The position numbers were made by a program, and so were the translations under genes. Under the pieces are notes generated by a model. It was not told the DNA's origin and made no database searches. It saw only the letters and a list, made by a program, of their open reading frames with translations. Shown here piece after piece: positions 12,950 to 24,726 of a stretch of DNA of 64,000 nt. How positions within the stretch are numbered: the stretch's first letter is position 1; every line of letters begins with the position of its first letter. Origin of the DNA: Ctenosaura bakeri (lineage: Eukaryota; Chordata; Lepidosauria; Squamata; Iguanidae); the NCBI GenBank assembly GCA_948474755.1, contig CAOLHI010002134.1, positions 124,001 to 188,000 on the forward strand. Direction: 5' to 3'.

Positions 12950-13172
12950 CTTTCTTTGTCATCTTTATTAAGAGAAGAGTCTCCTTTATCTAGATCTCTA
13001 TCTCGCTCATGAGCTGCAGCAGCTGTACTGCGTTCCAGCTCACCTGGCTTCAGCCAGGGCGGAGGGGTCGGAAACGATGGAGGAGTTCGGTGCAGACGAT
13101 TCCAAGGCTCATGAGGGTTGCTAAAGCTCTGCATACTGGGGCAATCCTTGTGGCCGAACATAGCGTTGGGTG
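12950..13172 (-). CDS. AUTS2: AUTS2 coding exon (MFGHKD...[10 protein letters not shown] exon), 223 nt
   Basis: The acceptor CATTTCAG ends at 13173 and the donor GTATGA starts at 12949. The exon encodes [36 protein letters not shown] and an acidic/basic HERDRDLDK...KDDKE run. The last two bases AG join G of the next exon to make Arg. The alignment to AUTS2 is close throughout with no break. Reading on past the donor gives a longer open frame that is intronic. A plus-strand open frame at 12704-13012 is its shadow. Confidence 0.96.
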
Positions 13173-16100
13173 CTGAAATGGCGAAGTGGTGGGAGAAAGT
13201 GATATGCTCAGTTGATGGTACTTACCAATCAAAATCAATGTTTTAAATTTTTTTTACAGCACTCAGAGCTTAAAATGAATACATGTTATGGGTAGCTGGA
13301 AAAGGAAAGGAGATTAATAGATAAGCATTAGCACTTAGCAACTTGAACAAGAGGAAGGCAACTGATTTAATTGAGTGGTGCCATATTTCTGGAAAAGGGA
13401 GTGCAGGGGGTAAACATGTGACTACAAAAATATTATTTATTGCCATTTTTATGTTAAGAAAGATAGCATTTAAATATAAAAATGCATAAAGGCAAGAAAA
13501 AATTGAAAATCTTTCAGTCTCCTTTGTCAGGCAGAATGTTACAGAGGCCTTGGACAAAACTATTCATTTTAACTTGAAAACATTCATTATGAGCAACAAA
13601 ACCTAAAGTAGTAAAAACATGTAAAACAACCCATTAGAATTTGGGTGGTGATTACATTGTCTATAGTCATGGTGTCTTATAATCAGTAACTATAATAACA
13701 ACAGTATGTATAGTGGTAGAAAAAGATAGCAAGAACAGTTGAGCAAGAAAATAACAATAATAAAAAGAAACCTAAATCCCAATGGCTTATTTTCATAGGA
13801 TAGTGGAAAATTAGGTTCACTATGTCAATATTCCAGGACAGAGATATATGTAACAGAATATGTAGACAAGACATGGTAATAATTTCTTTAGTTTCATCTG
13901 TTTTATTATTGGTTTTGATGTGATTGTAAAAGACTAGTTAACAGCTTGAAAAGTTTTCAGATTCCAAGATAGGATTAAAAATAATTAAATGGAACAAATC
14001 CCAGTGCCATCTCCTGCAACAACTTGCTCAAAAAAAAAAAAGTCATATGTAAGATGTGTAACATACCTCTCACTTACAGATGGCTATAATCACTAGATGA
14101 AAATGCTGGCATCGATGATAGAAATAAATAGAAATTTGAGAGTCAATTTTCACTCAGCTGTTCCACTGGACCTACTTTATATGATCTAAACTAGGCTGTA
14201 CCATCACCTGGATTTTTTTGATGAGTGAGGTATTAATGCAATAAACTGTAGTTGAAGCCTCCAGAATGACATATGGTCTCATTTAAGGCTGACTTCAACT
14301 TAAGGATAGTAAGAACTCTTACAGAGGACAGGCAGATGGTTAATCCCGGCTGAATAGATAACTAGGCATCCATCTTCCAAGACAATCCATTGTTGGCATA
14401 ACTGATAGGATTTTTTTTTAAAAAAAATCACTTTTTATTAGTAATAAACAGACAAATCCACAGTCTCTTCTGAGTTATATAATCAAAAACGAATCAGTCT
14501 AACAATGTGACCCCACGTTATGTCCAAGAGTAGTGTGGCTAACCCTGGGCTAGATGAGATAAAAAGCAGGACCAACTGAATGGATGAGTGAAAAGTGACC
14601 CTCCAATTTCTAATTAGAAAGGATACCAGCCTTTTCATCTAGTGATTGAAGGCCAACTTTCCAGAAGTTCTATCTTTCACTTGTGACTGCATGATTACAG
14701 GGAAGTAATTTATTAGCTCATTAGTGGTAATTAGTGTTAACCTCTTTCATATTTCAGTGGCTTGGGGAGACAAAGCTCTTGCCTTTCTACTCAGAGAAGG
14801 GGATGGTTCATTTTTTTGATAAGAGAGAAGGCACAGTAGTTACACTGACCTGTGCATAAGCAGACCCAGGTTTTTTTAAGTCATTTTTTTAATCCTAAAA
14901 GTATATACAGTATTTCTAAATGGACAAGTGGATTCAAATGGCATTTTCCAGTCGGATACTGAACCAGTTCTGAGAATTCACCAATGTGAATCCAGAACAG
15001 AGCCTGGATATAACTTACTTACAACTAACTGGTATTTGTTATTACTTTCTTTTTCAAATAACAAAATATAACTTACACCCTAACTGTAATTTAAAAAGAG
15101 ATAAAATCACTGATTCATTATCCGTATCACTGTTACTATAACAAGCAAAATGATAGATTTTGGGTACTCTCAGAATTTGCTGCCCATGTTTGCTCCTGCA
15201 TAATTAAATCTTTTTTCCTTTAAATAGATAGATAACCCAGTCCTTTGCATTTCTGTGTCAATTCACATAAGATGGATTTCTGTATTTTTCACTGATTCTT
15301 TGGAGCAGGGTAGGAATGCAAAGAAGTTGTTTGGGAAATACTTCATTGGTGTGTCTTTTTGTGCAATTATGTACTTCTTAGCAAAAGACATAGGATTATA
15401 AAACACCCTCCAATGTTCTTTTGTGTATATATTTCATTCATTAATGAACTGCTTATGCAACTGGTTCTTGTCAAGTGGAAGTGAGCTGTATTTTAATAGT
15501 TGTACTTTAAACATGTATTTCTGTGCATTGTTCTTGAATATCATTGTTAAGGGATAGACATTCTGTTATACGCCTGGTCATAACAGTATTAATTTTTTTA
15601 AAAATCTGTCCTTTTAGGGTATCAGGATACACATATATATTCTTATCAAAGACTAGATCACCACAGAATTCAGATTTTTAAACAGTAACTAAAAGTAGTA
15701 GGTTTATGATGAGACTGAAGAAGGTGACCTTGTGTTCTGGAGGTCAGTGTTGATTGTTTGGCTGTGCAGTTTGGAGACTTGAGTGTGTGTGGTTTTTTTT
15801 GGGGGGGTCATGTTTTCTCACTGAGCACATGGCCTTAGGCCTTAGGGACAGGGCTTCTTCTGAGTCACCGGTTTGCTCTACATAGTTGTTGCCAATGTCT
15901 CTGGAACTCAGCCTACATATGTGCATAGAAACTGAAAGTGCTATATCTATACAGGAAAACTGAAATGTATAAATGTAGGATAAGTGATATCTGGCTTCAA
16001 AGCAGTACATAAAGGGTCTTGTAAACCACAAGCTAAATATGGGCCAACAGTGTAACATGGCAGTGAATGCAATTCTAAGCTGCTCAACAAGAGTATAGTG

Positions 16101-16640
16101 TCCTGATCAAAAGAAGTAGTAAAGTTATCAGATGGCTTGATGCAATTTGGTGGAATGCAGCCAGGAGCTACTAGCCTCCAAGTGTTATATCCTTAGTAAG
16201 ATCTAACTGAATGAGAAAAACTTGATATGAACAAATTAAAATTGCTTTCAATAATGAAGGCTAGTAAAAGATTTATTTCTGATTGGATGATTGAAGGTTG
16301 GGAAGGATATAAAACTGGTTTAGAAGAGACAGAAGCTAGAAGATGGAGTGTTAGTCTCTCAAATATCAAGATAGCAGTTGGCCTTAGCTGATAAATTGGG
16401 ATGCCTCTGTATCTCCTCCACAGACTTTATGTTTAACTTTCTCTGTGTGGTAAGTGTAGAGATGACTGCTGAAGAAATGTAGATGTTATAATGGTTCAGT
16501 CCATATGAAAGTACAATGATACCTTACCTGCAATGTAATGTAATAAATGCAATATATACATTGAAAAGTCTGTATTTCATCCTGAGGGGAATATATGTTT
16601 GTATATCTTAGCCTAAATAGTCTAAAAGAATAACTGAGAG
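13173..16640 (-). other. Proximal part of the 23 kb AUTS2 intron, no feature recognised
   Basis: The sequence is AT-rich and stop-dense with only short open frames. I see no transposon domain. Homopolymer runs occur near 14028-14041 (A) and 14410-14430 (T/A). It could hold regulatory elements, but nothing in the sequence alone identifies one. Confidence 0.4.
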
Positions 16641-16656
16641 CTTGCTCATTTCCTCA

Positions 16657-16708
16657 TATAATAATTTATAATATAATAATATAATATAATATAATAATAT
16701 ATAATTTC
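16657..16708. repeat. AT-rich microsatellite (TAATA/TATAA units)
   Basis: A run of ataatataatataat-type units about 50 nt long lies just before the oldest DIRS fragment. Confidence 0.7.
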
Positions 16709-17848
16709 CTCATGTCCTGTAATTCCAATACTTAAGAGTGCTTAAGTACAGTGCTGACGTTAGCTAACTCCACCTTGTTTGGATTTTGCTGTGATTCATG
16801 AGTTGGAGCCCAGATTTAGCTGAGGCGAAGTTGAAAACTGAAGGTGAAAGGTAATGGGAAGGAATTCCAAACAGATACAGATCAGCTGACAGCTGGCAAA
16901 GAAAGTCCAGTCCTTCTGTCTAAAGAAATTAGGAGTGGGGAGCCACACCTGTTTCAGAATAAAAATGGAAGGGTGAGACCATGTGGTTGCATTGCAAAGT
17001 TCTGGTACGGAAACACAACTGAGCAAATGCTGCCAGGACTCTAGTAGAATGTCCTCTGATGTTTGCTGGAATAGATTGTTAGTGAGTAAACACCTATTTA
17101 AAGAGTCTTGGTGAAGAAACATGGTGACCTTTTTTTAGGACAAGCACCAGCAAAAGAACAGTCTATGGACTGATGAAAAGGAGCAGTGCAACTGAGATAA
17201 AAAATGAGAGCATCAAACATTCAAGGTGTGAAGAGATCGCTCAAGAAGTGATCGGCAGGTTAAGTAAAATACATGTAAGAGTGTCTTTTGATTAACATGA
17301 AACTGGAAGATCCCTTCAGGAAAGGAAGTGATGTCACCTTATCCCTATGGAAGCAAAGCAAGCTTACTTGCAATCTGGGCAATGGTGATGGAAAGCTACT
17401 TCCAGAGACCATGTTTTTCCATGGAGGCCAGAGGTTCAAAAAGCTTGGCTGCCATCTCAGAAAAAACCTGGAGTCACTGGAGGAGGAACTGGTTGGTAAA
17501 GGTGATCCAAGTTCTTAAGAAATCTCTTCCTAGGATTGCTGAATAGTTTTGCCAACAGGGAGTCAACTGGTTGATTAGCCACCACTGCAAAGAGACAAGT
17601 CTCCAAGGAGGGAAAATAAAGACCTTGGTCCCAAAGATGTAAGACAAAGTGAAGGACTGCAGCCACTGTAGAATAGTAGAATAAAGAGATGCATGTACCA
17701 CCTTAACAGTCTGCAGGACGAGAATCGTGCCATTAGACATCGCATTAGGCAAGAGATATTTCATACTGGCATGGGTGGTGAACAGGCCCTTGACTGGAAT
17801 TCCTCACATCTGTGATGAAATGGAAGATTAAGCTGGGAAGTTCAGCAG

Positions 17849-17860
17849 ACTGTGAGCATC
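17849..17860. repeat. Left target site duplication of the L2 insertion
   Basis: The sequence actgtgagcatc is repeated exactly at 18550-18561, flanking the L2 fragment. Confidence 0.85.
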
Positions 17861-18549
17861 ACAGCTGATCACAGCTTCGGCTGATATGCCAGCTGTGCCC
17901 CTTCCTGGAGCTGGAACACCTAAAAACAGTGGTACATGCGCTGGTAACTTCAGGTGCTCTTCATAGGGCTACCCTTGTGCTTAGTCCAGAAGCTTCAATT
18001 AGTTCAGAATATGGCAGCCAGGATGGTCACCGGAAGACCTAAAACTGACCATATAACACCAATTCTAAAGTCTGTCCATTGGCTGCCTATTAGTTTCCAG
18101 GCACAGTACAAGGTGTTGGTCATTACCTTTAAAGCCCCACATGGCTTGGGGCCAGCCTACCTGCGGGATCGCCTTCTCCCATAAAATCCGCCCCACATAC
18201 TAAGGTCCTCTGGGAGGAATTTACTGCAGCCAGTCAGAACCAGGTTGGCTGCAGGTACCCAGAGGACCTTCTCTTCTATCGCTCGCAAGTTATGGAATCG
18301 CCTGCCGGAGGAGACCCGGCACATAACCAGTCTTGATTGCTTTAAAAAAGCAGTCAAGACTGATCTCTTCCGACAGGCCTTCCAAGACTAGCATTTCCAT
18401 CGCCTCTCATCAATTGTCTTGCTGTTCTTTTAATAGTTGATTGATTGTTGTGTGTTTCAGGGGGTTGGTTTTAGGTGGATTGGTGGGTGGGGACGGTTGG
18501 GTATGTTTTTTGTAATGTTTTTAATGGGTATTTAATGTTGTTCGCCGCA
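17861..18549 (+). mobile_element. L2-type LINE, 3' end, inserted in DIRS copy A
   Basis: The plus strand encodes the RT C-terminal signature LQLVQNMAARMVTG, DHITPILKSVHWLPI and KAPHGLGPAYLRDRL, then a frame-shifted RSFSTIASRKLWNRL-type tail and an L2-like 3' UTR. It is bounded on both sides by the direct repeat actgtgagcatc (17849-17860 and 18550-18561), a 12-bp target site duplication. That makes the boundaries firm. The element is 5'-truncated and not functional. Confidence 0.88.
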
Positions 18550-18561
18550 ACTGTGAGCATC
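18550..18561. repeat. Right target site duplication of the L2 insertion
   Basis: This is an exact copy of 17849-17860. DIRS sequence resumes immediately after. Confidence 0.85.
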
Positions 18562-19604
18562 TGCCACATGAACTGCAATAAAGTGGGTGCCTATTCTCAT
18601 ATACAGCAAGATATACAGCAAGACTCAGATATACAGCAAGACTCAGAAACAGAACAGAATGCGTATTGTGGTGTTATGCAATGTTATCTTACACCTATTC
18701 TGGAAAGGTAAAGTTGAAAGGCCAGAAAAAACTTGGTAACAGCTAGGATTTCAATGGCATTTATGTGTAGGACTGACTCTTTGGAAGACTCTAGACATCC
18801 AGTGACATTGTATTATCATTTCTCTGCAGCGGCCTCCCCAGCTGGGAAAATATGCATCTGTGGTGAGAGTACAGGGTGGACTGGGAAGTTGGAATATATT
18901 CCAGACAGAAGGTTGGGAAGATGTGTCCACCACAGGAGGGATCTGCAAACATGATAAGGATCCTGATTACTGAATTGAGGATTGAAGTATCTGAGGAACA
19001 CTGTCCATTGAGGCTGAAACTTTAACCAGGATAGCCTGTGGTGGCCAGGAGAGCAGAGTTACAACAGTTACACAGAACTCATAGCACTTCTTGTTTGAGA
19101 GCTCTGTCTAGTGGCAAGAAGACTCCTGTGAAAGCTATCTGCTTCTTCAGTTCCAGAACAGATTTCTTTGTATTCACTCAGTATTCACAGCAGACTGAGG
19201 TCAAGTAGAAGGAATTGGATACGATACACAACTTATCCTGGGAAGCCTTTACCAACAGCCAGTCATCTGAATAAGAGAAGACTTGAACTGCTTGATTTCT
19301 GAGGAAGAAAATTACCACTACCATGCATTTGAGAAAAACCCTCAGCGCCTTTGCAAACAAAGGAAAGGGATCTTTGCCAAAAGGAGAATCTGAGAACTTT
19401 TGATGTTGAGGATGTATCTCAATGTGAAAGTATGTATTCTTCAAATCAACTGATGTGAAACTAGTCCCCGTGATGAAAAAAGGGAAGGATGAATTGGAAA
19501 ATGACCATTTTGAATTCAGTGGCCAGATGTATTGATGCCTTGCAAATGCAGGATGAGGTGCAAGTCACTGAGATTGTGAAATAATGTGTAAGTCCTTGCA
19601 GGAT

Positions 19605-20130
19605 CCTGCCCAGTACCTCATACCCAACTGGCTGCTCTGATGCAGGACAGCTGGAGCAGCCAGCTGCCAGCTAAACAAGGGCTGCGGTTTCTCTGCAGCC
19701 TTTGCTACAGCAACATGGTCTCCAGTGTTTCTGAGCCTGCTGACAGCTGGTCCCTGGACTTGGACCTCTGCCTGTTTTCTGGACCCACCTCTGGTCATGT
19801 GGACTCTAGATACCTGGGAGGTTTCTGCTGCTTTGAATCCTTGCTGTGTCCTGACTTTCTGCCTGCCTCTTGGACCTACCTCTTGTCTCTGACCCTGTGT
19901 ATATCTGTTGCCTGAAAGGCTTCCGTTGGCTTCTCATTGTGCTCTGACCTCCTGCCTTCCTCTTGGACCTACTTCCTGTCTCTGCCCCCCTGGACTCTTG
20001 CTACCTGGAGGACTGCTGCCGTGGACTCTTGTTGCGCCGTGACCTTTGGCTTCCTGACCTGGTGCCTGTCTCTAGGCCCAGCCCTGGCACCTGTTCCAAC
20101 CAGGCCTTGCTGCCCACACCTTGGCCCCTA
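19605..20130 (+). repeat. CT-rich repetitive insert, LTR-like
   Basis: This is a GC/CT-rich block with imperfect internal repeats of the phrase ctcttggacctacctcttgtctctg (near 19867 and again near 19960). The plus strand is open in short stretches with CLSLxP-type low complexity. It is quite unlike the AT-rich DIRS debris around it, so it is probably a separate insertion such as a solo LTR. I cannot define its ends. Confidence 0.35.
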
Positions 20131-20699
20131 AGATAATGGGAGAAATATCTGGCAAGCACTCCACAGCATCCTTCTCATGACTTGGGAAGAAGAGGAAGAA
20201 CAGAAATGTCAATGGGAACACTGATTAAAATGAACAAGAGTCAACACCAAAGAGTGACTGGTGAAGATTCCACCGAGTACTGAAGTAGTAATAAAGTCTG
20301 GGAGCCTGAGATGGAAGGGGCTTTGAAGGGAAAGGACAGGCTGTGGTAGATTCCCAAGAAAGGAGTCGAAGCTGAGATTCTGTTGAACTGAATGAATGTT
20401 TGGAACAGTCATATTATTCATATTGTGATGGGCGGTACTGTCACTTTTTTTGTGTTCCAGAGACCTGAGAAAATGTACAAGAGGATTTAGAAGGCGACCT
20501 TGATTGTTGAAAAGATGACGAAGAGGCGGTTCCTGTTTTGGCAGCTTAACGACCACACGATTTAGATCGTGGAACCAGAGGGCCGTTTTTGGCAGCAAGG
20601 GGGGCTGTTAATTTCCCTCCTGTCAAGCAAAAGACCACCCTGAATGACAGGGGGTCCGAAGGATCTTCAGATGCAGCTGGAAACTGGGTCCGGCCTGTT

Positions 20700-21610
20700 G
20701 TCTGTTCTAGAATTCAGCAAATGTGGCAGGACTCAAGGCGGCCATTTCTGGGGGAGTAAGGGGTTGGTGATTTACAACCCCTGTTAAGGACATTACATTA
20801 AGTACTGCCTGACATCTTGCAACTAAAGGTTTGTTTGCAATAGAATTCTTTGGATTATGCAAGGAGCCCTTGTCTGCTTCAGCTGTAAATCTTTCCCGAA
20901 AGCTAAATTGCTCTCTCATGAGAAGTAAGGTTTTAAAGAGACAGTACTCTTTTTCTAAGGCTGGCAAAGTAAATATATGGTTATGACAAATCAAAAATGT
21001 AAATTTTTAGAAGGAGATTTTTGAAGATGTTGTTTTCTTGATGCCTGTGGATTTTAAAAAAAAAATTTTGTATTTGGAATGATTATAATTTTGGACTGAG
21101 AATATTAAGCTGGAAGTAATTGGAAGTAATTGGGACATTTACCATATGAATCATTGTAATATGCCATCTACAGGGAACAATTGTAACTATCTGTGAGAAA
21201 AAAAATTATTTACTGTTATCCTGGCCTGAAAGATAAATATCTTCAATAATTGTTTTGACTGAACTTTCGCTCTGACTTGCTTAACAAGATGGATTTACAA
21301 ACTGACTGTGACCAAGAGAAGGTGCCAACTTATTTTATGGAGTTTTTGACGGAATTTGGAGATTATACACATGAAGTGGTGAAGCAATTTGAACAAATAG
21401 AAAGAAAGCTAACAGATTTGTTGGACTCAAATAACTCTATCACAGGGGACCTAGTTGGAGAAGGAAATACTGAAGAAATGTTTGTGGATCTTGGTAGATT
21501 GAAGTTTGACTTATACTCTGAAGAACGTAAGGCGGTACTACAGGAGTTGCAGCAATCATAATAAATCCACAGAAGAATTTTTCAAGGGGAGATCTCCTGT
21601 GTGTTGAAAG
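20700..21610 (+). mobile_element. L1-like LINE fragment, left half, split by DIRS copy B
   Basis: The plus strand has an open frame at 21277-21561 (acidic, helical: FMEFLTEFGDYTHEVVKQF, then EQIERKLTDLLDS) that looks like a coiled-coil ORF1. It has two stops at 21559-21564 and then stays open to the DIRS junction. The same frame continues beyond the DIRS at 26813. Assignment to L1 rests on the coiled-coil character and the downstream AT-rich sequence, so it is tentative. Confidence 0.4.
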
Positions 21611-21790
21611 AAGAACAGGTTGCTTACCTGTAACTGTTTCTTCGAGTGGTCATCTGTGCCCTCACACAATGGGATATTTGCACATGCGCAGCAGCAGTTC
21701 AGAAAGTTCCAGAGCCGAGCAGCTTGGTGGGAACCTCTCCCCCTTGATGGTACTGAGCATGCTCAGTCCTGCAAAGCCAGCGACTCCTCT
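21611..21790. repeat. DIRS copy B terminal repeat, 3' side of element
   Basis: It starts aagaacaggttgcttacctg and contains gcacatgcgcag and the palindrome ACTGAGCATGCTCAGT (21752-21767). Its inverted partner is at 26640-26812. Confidence 0.8.
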
Positions 21791-21851
21791 TCAGTTTCGA
21801 AGTCTGCTGTAGACAGGGGACCTGAAAGAGGGGAGGCTGGGTGGGTATGTG

Positions 21852-21942
21852 TGAGGGCAAAGATGACCACTCGAAGAAACACAGTTACCAGTAAGCAACC
21901 TGTTCTTCTTCTTCGTGGTCTATGTGCCTCACACAATGGGAG
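21852..21942. repeat. DIRS copy B internal complementary region
   Basis: The first part (agatgaccactcgaagaaac... to gttcttct) is the reverse complement of the outer end of the left repeat. The second part (cgtggtctatgtgcctcaca) is the reverse complement of the outer end of the right repeat. In DIRS elements this region is thought to template joining of the two ends into a circle. Confidence 0.8.
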
Positions 21943-22970
21943 ATTGTTTAGCTTATCATAGGACAGTGGGTCAGGTCCTAGAAGATGGAAGGCAGCACTG
22001 CACAACCAAAGCGAGCATCACATCGGGCTCTACAGGCCAAGCTGTAGTGCTGAATGAACATCTGCGGCTGAGAACAGGTAGCCAGTCAACATAGTTCTTT
22101 GAGGTTCACTCTGCTGAGAAGGGCTGCTGAAGATGCCACAGCTCAGATTGAGTGGGCATGAAGAGATCCAGTAGGAAGTTGCGGTGCCAGCTGGTAACAG
22201 AGACGAATGGTCTCTACCTCCCATCTCGAAAGTCTTTGAGTGGGGCCCCTGAAAGCATTATGTCGCCCTCTGTAACAAACAAAGAGGTGAGGGACTAATT
22301 AAAAAGGTGACATTCATTGGATGTAAAGCGCGAGGGCTCTGCGAACACCCGGCTAATGCGGGAAGCATTCCAGAGGCGTGAACGGTGAGAGGTAGAAGGT
22401 AGGGAGGATAATGTCTTGATAAAGGTGGGAGTTGGAAACCACCTTGGGAAGAAGACATATCCAGCTAGAGGACTACTTTGTTTCAGTGGAAGATTAAGAA
22501 GGGTTCATCTGAACAGAATTGCATTAAGTTCTCCTGCCCCTCTGGCGGAGGTAACAGCCACAGGGAACACTATCTTCAGGATGAGTAGCCGCTCGACTGT
22601 GATGGCGAGAGGCTGAAAGGGCTGGTGCATAAGTTGAGATAGAACAGTGATAGTGACCAGGGAGGTATTGGCAGGGAGATCGTAGGATAGAGGAAATGTA
22701 GGCCTTTGAGAAACTGCTTGACTGTAGGGTTTCTGGAGAAAGCTGAGTATGGAGAATTGGGAGATAGATAAGCGACAATCACCGAGAGGTAGACCTTAAG
22801 AGAAGAGAAGGCCAGACCATGCTCTTGGAAAGAGAGAAGAAATGGAGAAAAGTAGAGAGAGAGGGGAGGGAGCCTCTAGGTAGGACTCTGCAAAGCAGAG
22901 AACCTGTGCCAGTTGTATCAATAGGACTTGTGGGTAGAGTCCTTTCTGGATGTTTGCAGGACCTCTAAGA

Positions 22971-23066
22971 CAGAGGGTAAGGCTAAGGAGCAGTAAGGCT
23001 AAGGAGCAGTCCTCCACGCAGAGGGTAAGGCTAAGGAGCAGTAAGGCTAAGGAGCAGTCCTCCACG
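22971..23066. repeat. Exact 48-bp tandem duplication inside DIRS copy B
   Basis: The unit starting cagagggtaaggctaaggag occurs twice back to back (22971-23018 and 23019-23066). It contains its own internal duplication of taaggctaaggagcag. This lies in the decayed RT/recombinase half. Confidence 0.85.
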
Positions 23067-23781
23067 CAGAGAGAATGACTGTCCAGGTGAAGCACTTGGC
23101 CGTCAGAGTGGAATAGGAGATCTGGAGAGCTCTAAAGGAACATCTGACGGCCCCAGAAGATAGCTAGAAGTCATCTGAACCAGTATTGCCTCGGCCAGAA
23201 GGAGCTAGTAGGATTGCATTTGCGTGACCCACAGGAATCTTGGCCATGAATCGGCCTAGGAGAGGAAATGGAGGAAAGATGTAAAGGAGGCCTTTGTTCT
23301 AGGGGAACTGGAGCGCATCTCCAAGAGACTGGGGACTGCTGACCAGCCTGGAGCTGTAACGTGGGCTTTTCCTGTTTGTGTGTGTGGCAAACAGGTTGAC
23401 AGATGGCATGCCCCAACAAGACATGATCTGGCAAAAAGCCTTGTGAGAGAGAGACCACTCATGAGAGAGGGCAAATTCCCTGCTCAAAGTGTCTGCAGTG
23501 GTATTGCCTCACCCTGGTAGGTGTATCATAATTAGATGGATGTGGAGAGAAACACACTAGTCTCAGATCTGAAGGGCAAGCAATGTGAAGGGGGAGCGAT
23601 GAGTGGGCGTCGCCTTAGCAGTTGGTATAGGGGATGACGGTGATGTAGTTGGAGAGAATTTGAACCATAAGACCTCAAAGGAGTCTCTGGGAAGCTCTCA
23701 AGGGCCTTGAAGACTGTTTAGTGGTCCTGGCTATGAGGCAACTGCAGTGGGCACCTCAGGCAAGGAGAGATGCGTTCATTG

Positions 23782-24690
23782 TCAACGTAGCAGATGGACG
23801 GGGTGGACAGAGGGGCATGCCAGTGAGATAGTGGTGTGGGGACAGCCACCAATGGAGGGAGTTTGTGAGCGGATGAGGAAACCAGAACCTCCGCCGCTGG
23901 TCGTCGAATAGTAGGCCAAAGTATCTAACAAAGCAGTGTTATCAGGGACAGACCGAAGGCAAGAGGGAAAAGTGACTAACATCATGGCTGCCATGGAGTC
24001 GAGGTGGCTGGATTTGGTGAGCCAAGGCTGATGGATTCTGCAGACTCCCATCCAATTGTGCATGGAGAGTCCAGTGGCCCCGATGAAATTAAGGACACAA
24101 GTGGGTTTCAAGTGAGATTTCTCAGGGTTTGCCCACAAGCCCAGGTCGAATAAAAGGGATAGGGTGGAGTGGATGTCTTTGTAGTGTTTCCTTCTGCAGT
24201 ATGCCATCAGGGCCACCCTGTGCCCCATAAGAAGTGAGGGAACAAAGTAGCAAGACATTTGGTGAAGACCCTGGAAGCTGTGGACAGGCCGAAAGGAAGC
24301 ACTTGTACTGGTAGCAAGTGTCCCTGACAGGAAGGTGGAGCTGCCATCTGTGCTGAGGAAGAATGGCAATATGAAAATACGCATCCTGTAGATAAATGGA
24401 TGTGAAGCAACAATTGCAGTAGAGGAATGGGAAGATCTTGAACCTTCACAGTGGAATGAAGGAGTTGACCACCCTGAAGACCAAAATGGGGCGAAGGCCT
24501 CCGTCTTGCTTAGGAACCGTGAGGTAGTGAAGAAGAAGCCGGTGTGTCTGGCAGTTAGTGGTAGCCTTTCCACAGTTCCTTTCTGGAAGAAAGAAGCTAC
24601 CATGTCTGACAAAACAGAATGTGAAGGTGTAGAAGAAAAGACACCTACCGGAGGATTACTTCCAAATTCTATGGTATAAGCCAGACGCAC
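23782..24690 (-). pseudogene. DIRS copy B reverse transcriptase region
   Basis: This 302-codon open frame carries DIRS RT fragments such as KDIHSTLSLLFDLGLWANPE, KSHLKPTCVLNFIGAT and VPDNTALLD. They align with the same region of the intact copy (YRNIHCTLYLPSCLGLQVNP, KKSHLEPLRVLDFIGAT). The catalytic YLDD is not in this frame, so hidden frameshifts exist. Not functional. Confidence 0.7.
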
Positions 24691-24726
24691 AATGGTGAGG
24701 ACACAAGAGTCATGGTTTGCCAGACA

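Larger units (their letters stand above)
16796..20650 (-). mobile_element. DIRS retrotransposon, old degenerate copy (copy A)
   Basis: Minus-strand pieces appear in DIRS order. The recombinase C-terminal motif ELCNATTWSHP (about 16990) matches CRVATWSQP of the intact copy. The recombinase N-terminal VLHFVLHLWDQGLYF lies at about 17640. An RT patch VFSYSDDWLLVKASQDKL lies at about 19240, in which the usual YLDDWLL reads YSDDWLL. Possible gag C-terminal sequence (ALWFHDLNRVVVK) lies at 20209-20598. The terminal repeats are not recognisable. It is interrupted by an L2 at 17861-18549 and by a CT-rich insert at about 19605-20130. It is the most decayed DIRS in the window. Confidence 0.7.

Noticed and set aside
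12704..13012. Plus-strand 102-codon open frame over an AUTS2 exon
   Set aside because: It is a shadow of the minus-strand exon and intron edge.
22971..23066. CRISPR-like direct repeats
   Set aside because: There are two contiguous units with no spacers inside a vertebrate retrotransposon. This is a simple tandem duplication.
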